Positions 9,501 to 17,239 of a stretch of 64,000 nt of DNA are shown piece after piece; within the stretch, counting starts at the first letter, position 1; each line of letters opens with the position of its first letter. The position numbers and the translations under genes were made by a program. Source of the DNA: ELB16-189 sp035318625 (GTDB taxonomy: Bacteria; Bacteroidota; Bacteroidia; Cytophagales; Cyclobacteriaceae). The notes under the pieces are model-generated. The model was not told the DNA's origin. It made no database searches and was given only the letters and a program-made list of their open reading frames with translations. The DNA is taken from contig DATHEL010000002.1 of NCBI GenBank assembly GCA_035318625.1, forward strand, positions 186,001-250,000. Direction: 5' to 3'.

Positions 9501-10636
9501 AAACAATTGATATCACTGTAACCCGGGCTGGAAAGGTCGGTCGGTTCGTGACGAAACAATGGGAACCGTACGATGCTCTCATGATAATAACTTACACCTT
9601 GTTTGAAGCTGCCGAGCCAGATGATCCCATCCCGGTCTTTGTACATACAGTTGATACTGTTTTGCGCCAGGCTTTTTTCATCGCTTGGATTATTGAGCTG
9701 ATACAGGATGGTCTGTTTTTCTTTATCGATAATATTCAGGCCGCCGTGATCGGTGGCAATCCAGATATAGCCGACGTTATCTTGTGCGATGCCGCGGACA
9801 ATATTGTTGTTCAGCCTAATGTCGCGTGAGTCTTCGTTGATATGTTGGAACTGGTCTTTATCGACATCGTAGAATATCACGCCGTAATTCGAGTTCGAGC
9901 AGAATATCCATAGATCGCCGTCGTTATCGGCGACCAGCTTAAAATCCGACTCACTCTTCCGGTACAGATCTCTGAGATATGTGTTGACATGTTCGATCTC
10001 CAGGGATTCCGAGTTCATTTTCTCCAGCGCACCGTTCTTGAGGATTACCCAGGTGCTTCCGCGGGCGCCTTCGGTCACGTGTGATATGCTCGTTGCAGGA
10101 GTGATAGTCTCGCCTTCCGGGAGATATCGCGCGGGCATGCTGGTTCCAAAACGCGGTGAGTAACGGAACAGTCCGTGTGTCTGGTGGGCGAACCAGAACC
10201 GGCCGCCGGAATCTTTGAAAATGTCCGTAATGCCACCTTCGGGTATTCCATATTTTTTGAGAAACGGCTGGCTGCGATGACTGAAACTTTCGGTATTCGG
10301 GTCGAAGATGTTTATGTCGTTCGTTCCCGTAGTACTGTACACCCAGATACGCCCGTCAGGGTCTTCAAACATCGAGTTGATGAAGTTGTTGCTGATGGAG
10401 GCGGTGTCGCGAAGGTCGTTTCGGAATACACGGACCGAATAGCCGTCGAAGCGATTGAGGCCCGAGCTGGTACCAACCCATACAAAACCGCGCGAGTCTT
10501 TAAGAAAACTGCTGATGTAGTTGTGGGATAGTCCGTGGTTGATATTGAGTCGCGAGAATCTGAACTGGTCCTGCTGCGCAATAGCTGTCAGGTTGCATAA
10601 GAGGAGAAAGAGAAAACCCAGTCCGCACCGTTTCAT
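6524..10636 (-). CDS. Hybrid two-component system sensor/regulator (SusR-like HTCS)
   Basis: A 1370-aa one-protein signalling chain. I start it at ATG 10636 because a clear signal peptide follows (MKRCGLGFLFLLL...AIAQ); the frame extends 33 codons further upstream, but into low-complexity repeats. Order: periplasmic two-bladed propeller made of many repeats (DSRGFVWVGT, DNVGYIWIATDHGGL, DSKGNLWVGTGFG), a Y_Y_Y domain, one membrane helix (FVMYFFGVLGILLLT), HisKA with His873 (NVSHEFRTP), an ATPase domain (LLSNAFKFTP, DTGIGIP, GTGIGLS), a receiver with Asp1170 (VSDVMMPEMNG), and an AraC-type DNA-binding end (AYKVGFNNPKYFTKYF). Such proteins sense oligosaccharides in the periplasm and activate the adjacent susCD and glycanase genes, here presumably for xylan. 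Confidence 0.95.
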   Translation of the reverse strand: MKRCGLGFLFLLLCNLTAIAQQDQFRFSRLNINHGLSHNYISSFLKDSRGFVWVGTSSGLNRFDGYSVRVFRNDLRDTASISNNFINSMFEDPDGRIWVYSTTGTNDINIFDPNTESFSHRSQPFLKKYGIPEGGITDIFKDSGGRFWFAHQTHGLFRYSPRFGTSMPARYLPEGETITPATSISHVTEGARGSTWVILKNGALEKMNSESLEIEHVNTYLRDLYRKSESDFKLVADNDGDLWIFCSNSNYGVIFYDVDKDQFQHINEDSRDIRLNNNIVRGIAQDNVGYIWIATDHGGLNIIDKEKQTILYQLNNPSDEKSLAQNSINCMYKDRDGIIWLGSFKQGVSYYHESIVRFPLFRHEPTDLSSPGYSDINCFVEDGKKNIWMGSNGGGLLYWDRSRGMYKNYKHSISDPSSVSSDVIVSMTKDSKDNLWIGTYYGGLNKFDGKKFTHYRHDPSDPQSLGDESVWEVLEDSRGNLWAGTLQGGLDMFDREANIFRHYRNGDMNSIRTNYVTVLEEDSKGNLWVGTGFGIDVLERETGRFVHYNNQPGNDRSLSNNSILWILEDSRKLIWVGTLEGLNMFDPVGKTFTAFRTEDGLPHNTILTILEDNRGNLWMSTPNGLSNLDISMDAGKMKFGFRNYDESDGLQGKQFNDNAALRTSDGQLIFGGVNGFNMFRPEDIRQNTVKPRVILSDFQITNKSVRPGERIDGKLILPTAINTTDYIELDHIHNAFSIGFAALSYIHPEKSQYRYILEGSDKEWLTTSGMSRKATYTNLDPGDYTFRVIASNNDGVWSDEAVTLHITILPPFWKTSTAFVMYFFGVLGILLLTRRLIQQRERMKFAIEQERRESQRMHELDLMKIRFFTNVSHEFRTPLTLILTPLEKMLKSSSDDQKGQLELIHRNARRLLNLINQLLDFRKLEVQEIKFNPSEGDVIRFIKETAHSFTDLSEKKNIGFSFSSPVDSLEMIFDQDKLEKILFNLLSNAFKFTPENGQVSVEVDVKKDGDARWLCIRVKDTGIGIPAENIEKIFDRFFQNDVPRSMVNQGTGIGLSIVKEFVKSFEGSVKVESEPNKGSTFIIELPVREILHVTSEVVHDEGPLQHVHDLAGAEHHALRRPVLMLVEDNEDFRFYLKDNLKLHYDVVEAKNGKEGLIRAQQHLPDLIVSDVMMPEMNGVEFCRAIKEDQNLCHIPVILLTARMAEEQKMEGFQAGADDYVTKPFSFEILQARIRNLIHQRELFHKDFRRQIQVKASTIRITSMDEKLIQNAIKIVEVNITDPDFSVEDLSHELGMSRVHLYKKLLALTGKSPLEFIRTIRLQQAAQLLEKSQLSVSEIAYKVGFNNPKYFTKYFKEEYKILPSMYASRNS

Positions 10637-10660
10637 AACGGAATTTAGGGAAAAAAGGGG

Positions 10661-10779
10661 TAAGTAGTAAGTAGCCAGTAGTAAGTAGTAAGTAGTCAGT
10701 AGTCCGGAGTCCGGACCGGCTTGGACAGACGTCAATCTTCGAAATCAGTACTGGCTACTTGTACTGGCTACTTACTACT
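10661..10779. repeat. AGTAGTA word repeat with inverted partner
   Basis: Tandem AGTAGTA/AAGTAG units run from 10661 to about 10703. An exact 18-nt inverted copy of 10663-10680 lies at 10762-10779 (TACTGGCTACTTACTACT). A small palindrome, GTCCGGAGTCCGGAC, lies at about 10702-10716 in the loop. The block fills the divergent spacer between the hybrid regulator and the SMP-30 gene. It could fold into a long hairpin. Confidence 0.85.
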
Positions 10780-10801
10780 TTTTCTTACCTTCACCCTTCC
10801 T

Positions 10802-10831
10802 AAATCCTTCCGCCTCAAATCCTTCCGCCTC
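10802..10831. repeat. Exact 15-nt direct repeat abutting the SMP-30 start codon
   Basis: AAATCCTTCCGCCTC occurs twice back to back (10802-10816 and 10817-10831), ending one base before the ATG at 10833. It therefore occupies the position where a ribosome-binding site would be. Confidence 0.9.
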
Positions 10832-10832
10832 A

Positions 10833-11822
10833 ATGAAAAAACTCCTTCCCCTCGCGTTCCTCGCCGTAGCATGTAGTACAACCAAAGACATGAAAACCGT
10901 GGGAACGATCGAAAGGCTCGATCCCGCACTGGATGCGATCATAAGCGTAGACGCGAAACCCGAAATGATCGCCGAAGGGTACGATTGGAGCGAAGGCCCG
11001 GTGTGGGTCGAATCACAGAAGATGCTGCTGTTCTCCGACGTTCCGAAGAACATCGTTTACAAGTGGACCGAAGAGAAAGGAGCCGAACAATACCTCTCCC
11101 CTTCCGGTTTCACCGGCGACACTACCCGCAGCCAGGAACCCGGGTCCAACGGATTGCTCATCGACGACCAGGGACGACTCGTATTGTGCCAGCATGGCGA
11201 CAGACGACTTTCTTTCATGAACGCCGATCTCGCTTCACCTGCTACCAACTACACCACCATCGCCGACAACTACCACGGTAAAAAGTTCAATAGTCCCAAC
11301 GACGCCGTGCAGGGTAAAGACAAAAGCTTTTACATGACCGATCCTCCCTATGGACTCGGTACCAAAGACGAATCCGATCCCGAAAAACAGATCGCCTTCC
11401 AGGGTGTCTATAAGATATCCGCGGATGGCAAGGTCAGGCTCCTCGTCGATTCTATCACGCGTCCCAACGGCATCGGCCTCTCGCCCGACAACAAATATTT
11501 ATACATCGCTAATTCCGACCCCGCGAAATCCCGCTGGTATCGGTTCGAGCTCGGCGACACGTCCGTTGTTTCAGGCTCGGTGTTTTACGATGCCACCAAC
11601 CATGCTCCCGGAGAAACGGGCCTTCCCGACGGATTTAAAGTCGATTCGAAAGGCAACCTGTTTGCGTCGGGTCCCGGTGGAGTGTATATCTTCAGCCCCG
11701 AGGGCAAGGTCTTGGGTAGGATCAGGCTCGAAGCGCCGTGCGCCAACACCGCCCTCAGTCCCGATGAGAAGTGGCTGTTTGTGACGAACGACAACATGGT
11801 ATTGAGAGTCGCCCTGAAATAA
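10833..11822 (+). CDS. SMP-30/gluconolactonase-family lipoprotein
   Basis: A 329-aa six-bladed propeller enzyme of the SMP-30/LRE family. The lipobox is LAVAC with Cys14, so it is probably anchored to a membrane. Likely divalent-metal ligands are in place: Glu54 (SEGPVW), Asn212 (PNGIGLSPD) and Asp266 (LPDGFKVDSKG), with NSPNDAV at 153-159. Family members hydrolyse sugar lactones or related esters; the substrate is unknown here. It is followed 9 nt later by a small membrane-protein gene and then a serine hydrolase, all on the plus strand. A link to the xylan locus is possible but not shown. Confidence 0.88.
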   Translation: MKKLLPLAFLAVACSTTKDMKTVGTIERLDPALDAIISVDAKPEMIAEGYDWSEGPVWVESQKMLLFSDVPKNIVYKWTEEKGAEQYLSPSGFTGDTTRSQEPGSNGLLIDDQGRLVLCQHGDRRLSFMNADLASPATNYTTIADNYHGKKFNSPNDAVQGKDKSFYMTDPPYGLGTKDESDPEKQIAFQGVYKISADGKVRLLVDSITRPNGIGLSPDNKYLYIANSDPAKSRWYRFELGDTSVVSGSVFYDATNHAPGETGLPDGFKVDSKGNLFASGPGGVYIFSPEGKVLGRIRLEAPCANTALSPDEKWLFVTNDNMVLRVALK

Positions 11823-11831
11823 TTCCGACAG

Positions 11832-12080
11832 TTGAAATTATTCATCGAAGCGATCGGTTGGATCGGAGCAGTCGAGGTCATCCTTGCCTATGGTCTGAAC
11901 AGCAGCGGAAAATTGAAATCCGATTCGGTAGTGTTTCAGATCCTGAACCTTACCGGCGCGGTCTTCCTGATCGTCAGAACCTGGTACGACGAGTCGTATC
12001 CATCCATGGCGATCAACATTATCTGGACGGTAATCGCTATCGTCGCATTAATAAAAATTTATAATAATCATAACAAATAA
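11832..12080 (+). CDS. Small integral membrane protein, CBU_0592-like
   Basis: An 82-aa protein with about three hydrophobic segments (IEAIGWIGAVEVILAYGL, QILNLTGAVFLIVRTW, NIIWTVIAIVALIKIY). The pattern resembles the CBU_0592-type small membrane family, whose function is unknown. The only usable start is TTG at 11832; the first in-frame ATG lies too far inside. It is 9 nt after the SMP-30 stop and 10 nt before the serine hydrolase, so the three are probably cotranscribed. Confidence 0.75.
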   Translation: MKLFIEAIGWIGAVEVILAYGLNSSGKLKSDSVVFQILNLTGAVFLIVRTWYDESYPSMAINIIWTVIAIVALIKIYNNHNK

Positions 12081-12090
12081 ACTTACCCCT

Positions 12091-13590
12091 ATGAGACGTT
12101 TGTTACTGCTGCTTTTGTCTTTTTCTTCTGTCGCTTTTGCACAAACGAAACCACAACCTGTCGACAAAAAAGTTCAGGAGCTAGACGCCTATATTCAGAA
12201 GGCACAGAAAGAATGGGATGTGCCCGGAATGGCAGTCGTCGTTGTAAAGGACGGCAAGGTGCTGCTATCGAAAGGCTACGGCGTTCGCGAGCTCGGAACC
12301 ACCAACGCGGTGGATTCAAAAACACTCTTCGCCTGTGCATCCACCACCAAGGCGATGACCGCTACGTGCATGGGCATACTGGTCGATGAAGGTAAAGTGA
12401 GCTGGAACGACCCGGTTATTAAACATTTGCCGGAGTTTCAATTGTATGACCCGTTTGTCACCAGGGAGATCACAATACGCGACCTGTTCGTTCACGACAC
12501 CGGCCTGGGCAACGCCGACTTCCTATGGGGTATCATGGACATCTCCGGAGACGAAGTGCTTCGCAAGATGCGCGACGTGAAACCGACGTATTCAATTCGC
12601 TCGAGCTTCATTTACCAGAACATATTTTATCTCGCTGCCGGAAAGATCATTCAAAAGATCAGCGGCAAGCCGTGGAATGTCTTTGTCCGCGAACGCATCT
12701 TTCAACCGCTGGATATGACCCGGACGTTCCCATTAACCGCGGACGTAAACGATCCCAACCAGACAAAGCCGCATTACAGGATCGAGGGTAAAATAACCGT
12801 GATAGAACACACCAAGGCCGACGAGATCGGCCCGGCCGGCAGCGTCTGGTCTTGTGTCGACGACATGGGGAAATGGATGCGCGTGATGATCGACAGCAGC
12901 AAATATTCCGGCGGACGACTGCTGAGTGCGAAGACGTGGACGGAGATGTTCAAGCCGCAGGTGCTTGTGCCCCCCGGGGAGTTTTATCCTACCGCTACGC
13001 TCACCAAACCCAACTGGACCACGTACGGTCTCGGTTGGTTTCAACATGACTACAAAGGAAGGAAAGTAAATTTCCACACCGGCAGCCTCGCCGGAGCCAC
13101 TGCAATTCATGCACAATTGCCCGATGAAAAGCTCGGTGTTTATGTGTTCGGCAACTACGATCACGCAGAAGTGCGCCATGCACTGGTTTATAAAACCTTC
13201 GACCTGTTTGCATTGGGTGGGACACGCGACTGGAGCGCTGACTTCCTGAAACTGTACACCAACATCAGAGTCGGAGGTGAGAAGCAGGAGAAAGATTTCG
13301 AAGCGAAGAGAGTTGCCGGCACCAAACCTTCTCTTGCGCTCAGTGACTATGCAGGCACGTACACCGATCCGCTTTACGGAACTGTGGTGATCACACTGCA
13401 AGGTGAGCAGCTGGTCGCCGAAGCCAACAAGTTTGTGACGGCTCGTTTCTCACACTGGCATTACGATACCTTCCGCGGCTGGTACGATAAGAAGTGGTAC
13501 GGGAAAGGGAATATGAGCTTCGTGATTGGATCCGATGGAAAGATAGCCAGGGTGAATTTTGACGGATTGGAATTTGCCAGGGAGAAATAG
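12091..13590 (+). CDS. Exported serine hydrolase, beta-lactamase/class C esterase family
   Basis: A 499-aa protein. The signal peptide is residues 1-18 (SVAFAQ). The penicillin-binding/beta-lactamase fold shows the three active-site motifs: Ser84-x-x-Lys87 (ASTTKAM), Tyr175-x-Asn177 (YQN) and His329-Thr-Gly331. A DUF3471-like C-terminal domain (about 405-499, LSDYAGTYTDPLYGTVVI) follows. Members are periplasmic or surface esterases, D-amino-acid peptidases or beta-lactamases, and the sequence does not separate these. It is probably the last gene of the three-gene unit starting at 10833. A REP-like element follows it. Confidence 0.9.
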   Translation: MRRLLLLLLSFSSVAFAQTKPQPVDKKVQELDAYIQKAQKEWDVPGMAVVVVKDGKVLLSKGYGVRELGTTNAVDSKTLFACASTTKAMTATCMGILVDEGKVSWNDPVIKHLPEFQLYDPFVTREITIRDLFVHDTGLGNADFLWGIMDISGDEVLRKMRDVKPTYSIRSSFIYQNIFYLAAGKIIQKISGKPWNVFVRERIFQPLDMTRTFPLTADVNDPNQTKPHYRIEGKITVIEHTKADEIGPAGSVWSCVDDMGKWMRVMIDSSKYSGGRLLSAKTWTEMFKPQVLVPPGEFYPTATLTKPNWTTYGLGWFQHDYKGRKVNFHTGSLAGATAIHAQLPDEKLGVYVFGNYDHAEVRHALVYKTFDLFALGGTRDWSADFLKLYTNIRVGGEKQEKDFEAKRVAGTKPSLALSDYAGTYTDPLYGTVVITLQGEQLVAEANKFVTARFSHWHYDTFRGWYDKKWYGKGNMSFVIGSDGKIARVNFDGLEFAREK

Positions 13591-13624
13591 GAAGAGGGAG
13601 AATAGGGCGAAATAGTGTCTCTCT

Positions 13625-13690
13625 CCTACGAAGTGTCGTCCCGGCCAGGGCTATGAAATACACACTCACCTATGAAAGCGCCGGGACCCC
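13625..13690 (+). repeat. REP-like palindromic element, copy A
   Basis: The element starts CCTACGAAGTG and contains TCGTCCCGGCC, then GGCTATGAAAT, then CTATGAAAG, and ends CGCCGGGACCCC. The GTCCCGGC and GCCGGGAC arms can pair. The same element occurs in reverse at 33276-33341 and partly at 33171-33205. It lies between convergent genes. Confidence 0.8.
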
Positions 13691-13721
13691 GCGGGGGCAT
13701 TGGAGCGTAAGCGCCGTCAAA

Positions 13722-14834
13722 TCACCCGATCTCGATCACAACATCATCCGTCATGGGATGGCCGACGCAGGTGAGAACATAGCCTTCGGCTCTCTCGCTT
13801 TGCGACAGTCCGTCTTCTTCGTCAAGTTTTACCTTGCCCGAAAGAGCCTTTCCACGACAGGCGGTACACAAACCGCTCTGACATGAGTAAGGCAGATCGA
13901 TACCCTGGTCGAGGGCCGTCTCAAGTATAGTACGATTCGGCTCGACCGTGAACTTGAACTCGTTGCCGTCGTAACGTATAGTGACTTCGCGCGCTTTGTT
14001 TTCACCAACAACTTCCGCCTTCTTCTCCTTGTCTTTGTCCTTGATCGTTCCCTGCACGAAGCTCTCCTTGAAAACCTTTTCACGGGGGATCTTGTGCGCA
14101 TCGAGCAGCGTATCGACATTCTTCATCATGCCCTCGGGGCCGCACATGAGATAGGTCGTCTTTTCGATACCCCAGTTTGGAATTCGTTCGAAGAGCTTCA
14201 CGAGCATGTCATGGTTCAGCAGTCCCGAATATCCCTGCCAGTTCATCGGCGCCTGATCGAGAACGTGGATCACATGAAGGCGGCCTTCATAATCCGTAGC
14301 GCGTTTTTCGAGCACGTCTTTAAAAATGATGCTGTCGATGTTCCGGTTGCAGTAGATGAGCGATACAATGCTGTCGGGTTCCTGGGCAAGCAAGCTCTTG
14401 ATGATCGACATCATCGGCGTTATACCCGATCCACCCGCGAACATCACTACGTGACGTTTATTGGTCTTCACGTATTCGGTAGTGAACTGCCCCATGGGCT
14501 CCATGATCTTGATGGAGCTTCCGGGTTTAAGATTATCGGCCAGCCAGTTCGACATCAGGCCGTTGTCCACCCGCTTTACCGTTACTGCGGGGTTTTCCTC
14601 CAGGAAAGGTGATGAACAAAGGGAATAAGACCTCCGGACTTCCTTGCCCCCGATATTGACGATCAACGTAAGGAACTGACCGGCCTTGTATCTGAGCTTC
14701 TCGGCGGGTTGCTCGAAAACAATACTGATTGCATCCTTGGTTTCCTGAACTATCTGCTTGATCGTCAGATCGTAATATCGCGGTCCACTATGCTGGTTTT
14801 CCTCTTTTTTATCCTTTTTGAACAGTCCGAACAT
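13722..14834 (-). CDS. Ferredoxin-NADP-type reductase with C-terminal 2Fe-2S domain (PaaE-like)
   Basis: A 370-aa soluble flavoprotein. The N-terminal FAD domain contains RRSYSLCSSP, the NAD(P)H domain contains MFAGGSGITPMMSI and CGPEGMM, and the C-terminal plant-type ferredoxin domain binds 2Fe-2S through Cys318, Cys323, Cys326 and Cys356 (SCQSGLCTAC ... LTC). It passes electrons from NAD(P)H through FAD to the cluster and on to an oxygenase, desaturase or similar acceptor. PaaE of phenylacetyl-CoA epoxidase has this layout, but no paaABCD genes are nearby, so the partner is unknown. A Lys/Glu-rich linker (about 270-285) joins reductase and ferredoxin. Confidence 0.93.
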   Translation of the reverse strand: MFGLFKKDKKEENQHSGPRYYDLTIKQIVQETKDAISIVFEQPAEKLRYKAGQFLTLIVNIGGKEVRRSYSLCSSPFLEENPAVTVKRVDNGLMSNWLADNLKPGSSIKIMEPMGQFTTEYVKTNKRHVVMFAGGSGITPMMSIIKSLLAQEPDSIVSLIYCNRNIDSIIFKDVLEKRATDYEGRLHVIHVLDQAPMNWQGYSGLLNHDMLVKLFERIPNWGIEKTTYLMCGPEGMMKNVDTLLDAHKIPREKVFKESFVQGTIKDKDKEKKAEVVGENKAREVTIRYDGNEFKFTVEPNRTILETALDQGIDLPYSCQSGLCTACRGKALSGKVKLDEEDGLSQSERAEGYVLTCVGHPMTDDVVIEIG

Positions 14835-14880
14835 GCCACAAATTTAGCAAAGGGAAAGCCAATAAATCAGGGTTTTCTGG

Positions 14881-17178
14881 TCAGATGTTGAACCAGTAGG
14901 TCAGTTTGAAGACCAGAGCTCTGCTCTTGCTTGCGAACGATTGTGGGAGGTAGTTTTCAGTATAGACCACGAAGAAATCCGACGCGGGCTTATACCTCCA
15001 CTGGAAACGCGCATTCAGGTTTACGTTGTCGGCCAGAGTGTTGTACTGAAGGAAGGTCGTGAGGAAGAGCTTGTCGGTGAACGTAAGGTCCATCCGGGGG
15101 CTGACGATAAAAAGCTTCTCCCTTCCGTACCCCGTGGGCAATCGCAGATCATTGTAATCGAAACGCACCGACATGCTTCCGAAAGGTTGGTAGCGATAGT
15201 TGAGCTCACCGTTCACATTCACGTTGCTGCCGTTGTAAAACTCCCCGACCGTAGTCTCAATGTTGTACCTGAATAATTTGCGTTGATCGGATCCGTATGC
15301 GATCGTAAAGTTATTCCACGCGTATTCATCACCGGCTTTATAATTGATGAGATCCTCCGGATTGATCGGGTTGAACGATTTGGTGAGACGCTGGTAGATA
15401 TAGTTGTGGGTGATGTTGAGGCCGCTGGTGTTGAGGAAGCTGAACTGGTACGAAGTATTCACCTGCCGGTCCGTCATTGTTCCGGTTGGCAATGTCGATA
15501 CCTGTGCATTCAACGCGGGACCATGAGTAACCAACGACTTTCCCTTCGGATACATGATGCCTTGCCCCATGAAGTACATGTTCACCACTCCCGGGTAGAC
15601 TCCTTTCGTAGGCACGTAGCCCATCTCGGCGTTGAAGTTGTTCTGTATAAAGCTCCCTCCTGCCGATAAGTTGACGTTTCGTTTTGTGTACGTCAGCCAC
15701 CCTCCGCCTGTCTGCCGCTTCGAAGTATTGAAGGCGTCGAACGAGTGACTGTAGTATAGACTGCTATACCAGGTGTTGTCTTTGCTCCTCGACTCCAGGT
15801 CGACTGCGAACACGCGGTTGTATCGGTTCAGGGCGTTAATGGTATCGCTCCCAATTGCTTTTTTCGCCCACAGGTCTTTGTTGAAATACCTGACACTATC
15901 CCCGTCGTCGACTCCCAACGATTCTTTATTCACAAACGAGAACTGGATGTTGGACTGTGCCCAGAAATTTCTCTGGATGGCGGCTACAGTAAAGTTCTGG
16001 GCCGGCAGACCGATGGCCACCTGATCCTTGGTCTGCATGTTAAGCATACTTATCCGCCAGTCCTTCGCCAATGATCCGCTGAGGCGTGCGCCGAACAGTA
16101 TCGGTACACGCACGAGGTTGCCTGAAGTGTCGCGCGCAAGGCCGATCCTTCTCGAAAAGAACGTACGCGCTTCGGGAAACCCCATCCGTTCGAACAAGTC
16201 GTTGTTCTCCAAAAAGAACTGACGGCGTTCCGGGAACTGAAACTCGAAACGGGTAAGGTTGATCACCTGCTTGTCGACTTCGACTTGTGAGAAATCGGGA
16301 TTAACGGTCAAGTCCAGGTTGAGCGACGGAGTCACGCCGATCTTGGCATCCATACCGAACTGCAGGTCATTATCTTTTGTAACCGGATCAGTGGCCCGAT
16401 CCTGCGAGGCGCCCCCCGCGACGAAAGGTATCAACGAGATGTTGGTCGTGTGATGCGGTGGTTTGTCTTCCCACACCAGCTTCCCCGAGTAAGCGAACGA
16501 GGCCGGGATGAATTGTATCGGTGTGGCGATCCAGCTCGACGTGTGGTTACGCTTCAGATCATAACGCATGAAAGTGATATTCCATTCGTCGACGTCGCTT
16601 TTGTAACGAAAGCTCTTGAACGGTATCGCGATCTCGGCGATCCAGTGGTCGGCGTGACGGACGACCTTCGAATACCATTTGTTGTCCCAGGTCGGGTTAT
16701 AGCTGCCATCGCCATCGGCGCCACCGGAGGATATGGTGCCTTCCAGCTGAACACCCAAAGGCGTCACGATAAAATAAAACCCGTTGATGGCATCGTTGTA
16801 TGGACCGATGAACACACCGGTGTTATCATTGGTATCGAAATCATAGTCGCGGCGAAGCGATTGAACTACATTCGGAGTTTGGTCGTCGTAGCAAACGAAC
16901 GACACGTAAAACTGGTGGTCGTCGAATGTGACACGCGCTTCGGTCTGAAACTCTGCATGAGTCGTATCAACCGGATAGTTAAGAAAGAAGTCGTTGGCTA
17001 CATTGGCATTCAGCCAAGCCGGTTCGTCGAGCTTTCCATCGAGAACTATCGGACCAGCGGCTTTTCTTATACCGAGCTTCTTTCCCGGCTCATTCTTCAT
17101 GGGTGCCTGGGCCAGTGAGGCCGAGCAGAAAGAAATAACAAACAGGACGGTAATTACAGGCCGGAGGTAGCGGTGCAT
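14881..17178 (-). CDS. DUF5916 outer-membrane protein with CBM9-like N-terminal domain
   Basis: The start is placed at ATG 17178 (765 aa), because a signal peptide follows directly (YLRPVITVLFVISFCSASLAQ). The frame extends 50 codons further, but into the purB promoter area. The first ~200 residues resemble a family 9 carbohydrate-binding fold (GPIVLDGKLDEPAW, VTFDDHQFYVSFVCYDD). The rest is DUF5916, a predicted beta-barrel with many Asn/Tyr-rich strands and an aromatic last residue region (FKLTYWFNI). These proteins are common in Bacteroidota. Their role is unproven, though transport or surface binding is likely. It is divergent from purB. Confidence 0.88.
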   Translation of the reverse strand: MHRYLRPVITVLFVISFCSASLAQAPMKNEPGKKLGIRKAAGPIVLDGKLDEPAWLNANVANDFFLNYPVDTTHAEFQTEARVTFDDHQFYVSFVCYDDQTPNVVQSLRRDYDFDTNDNTGVFIGPYNDAINGFYFIVTPLGVQLEGTISSGGADGDGSYNPTWDNKWYSKVVRHADHWIAEIAIPFKSFRYKSDVDEWNITFMRYDLKRNHTSSWIATPIQFIPASFAYSGKLVWEDKPPHHTTNISLIPFVAGGASQDRATDPVTKDNDLQFGMDAKIGVTPSLNLDLTVNPDFSQVEVDKQVINLTRFEFQFPERRQFFLENNDLFERMGFPEARTFFSRRIGLARDTSGNLVRVPILFGARLSGSLAKDWRISMLNMQTKDQVAIGLPAQNFTVAAIQRNFWAQSNIQFSFVNKESLGVDDGDSVRYFNKDLWAKKAIGSDTINALNRYNRVFAVDLESRSKDNTWYSSLYYSHSFDAFNTSKRQTGGGWLTYTKRNVNLSAGGSFIQNNFNAEMGYVPTKGVYPGVVNMYFMGQGIMYPKGKSLVTHGPALNAQVSTLPTGTMTDRQVNTSYQFSFLNTSGLNITHNYIYQRLTKSFNPINPEDLINYKAGDEYAWNNFTIAYGSDQRKLFRYNIETTVGEFYNGSNVNVNGELNYRYQPFGSMSVRFDYNDLRLPTGYGREKLFIVSPRMDLTFTDKLFLTTFLQYNTLADNVNLNARFQWRYKPASDFFVVYTENYLPQSFASKSRALVFKLTYWFNI

Positions 17179-17239
17179 AAAGTCGACAAAAATAGGGTTT
17201 TCCGGGCCGAAAACGTCTATTTTTGGGGCAACTAAAAAG

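Noticed and set aside
8381..9829. 482-codon open frame on the plus strand
   Set aside because: It is antisense to the propeller repeats of the hybrid regulator; its length follows from the codon bias of that gene.
10637..10735. 33-codon N-terminal extension of the hybrid regulator
   Set aside because: It is read from the AGTAGTA repeat (giving TTYYLLLATYYLP) and would bury the true signal peptide.
10833..13590. SMP-30 protein and serine hydrolase as part of the xylan locus
   Set aside because: They are separated from the regulator by a divergent repeat-filled spacer, and neither family is specific for xylan breakdown; no direct evidence.
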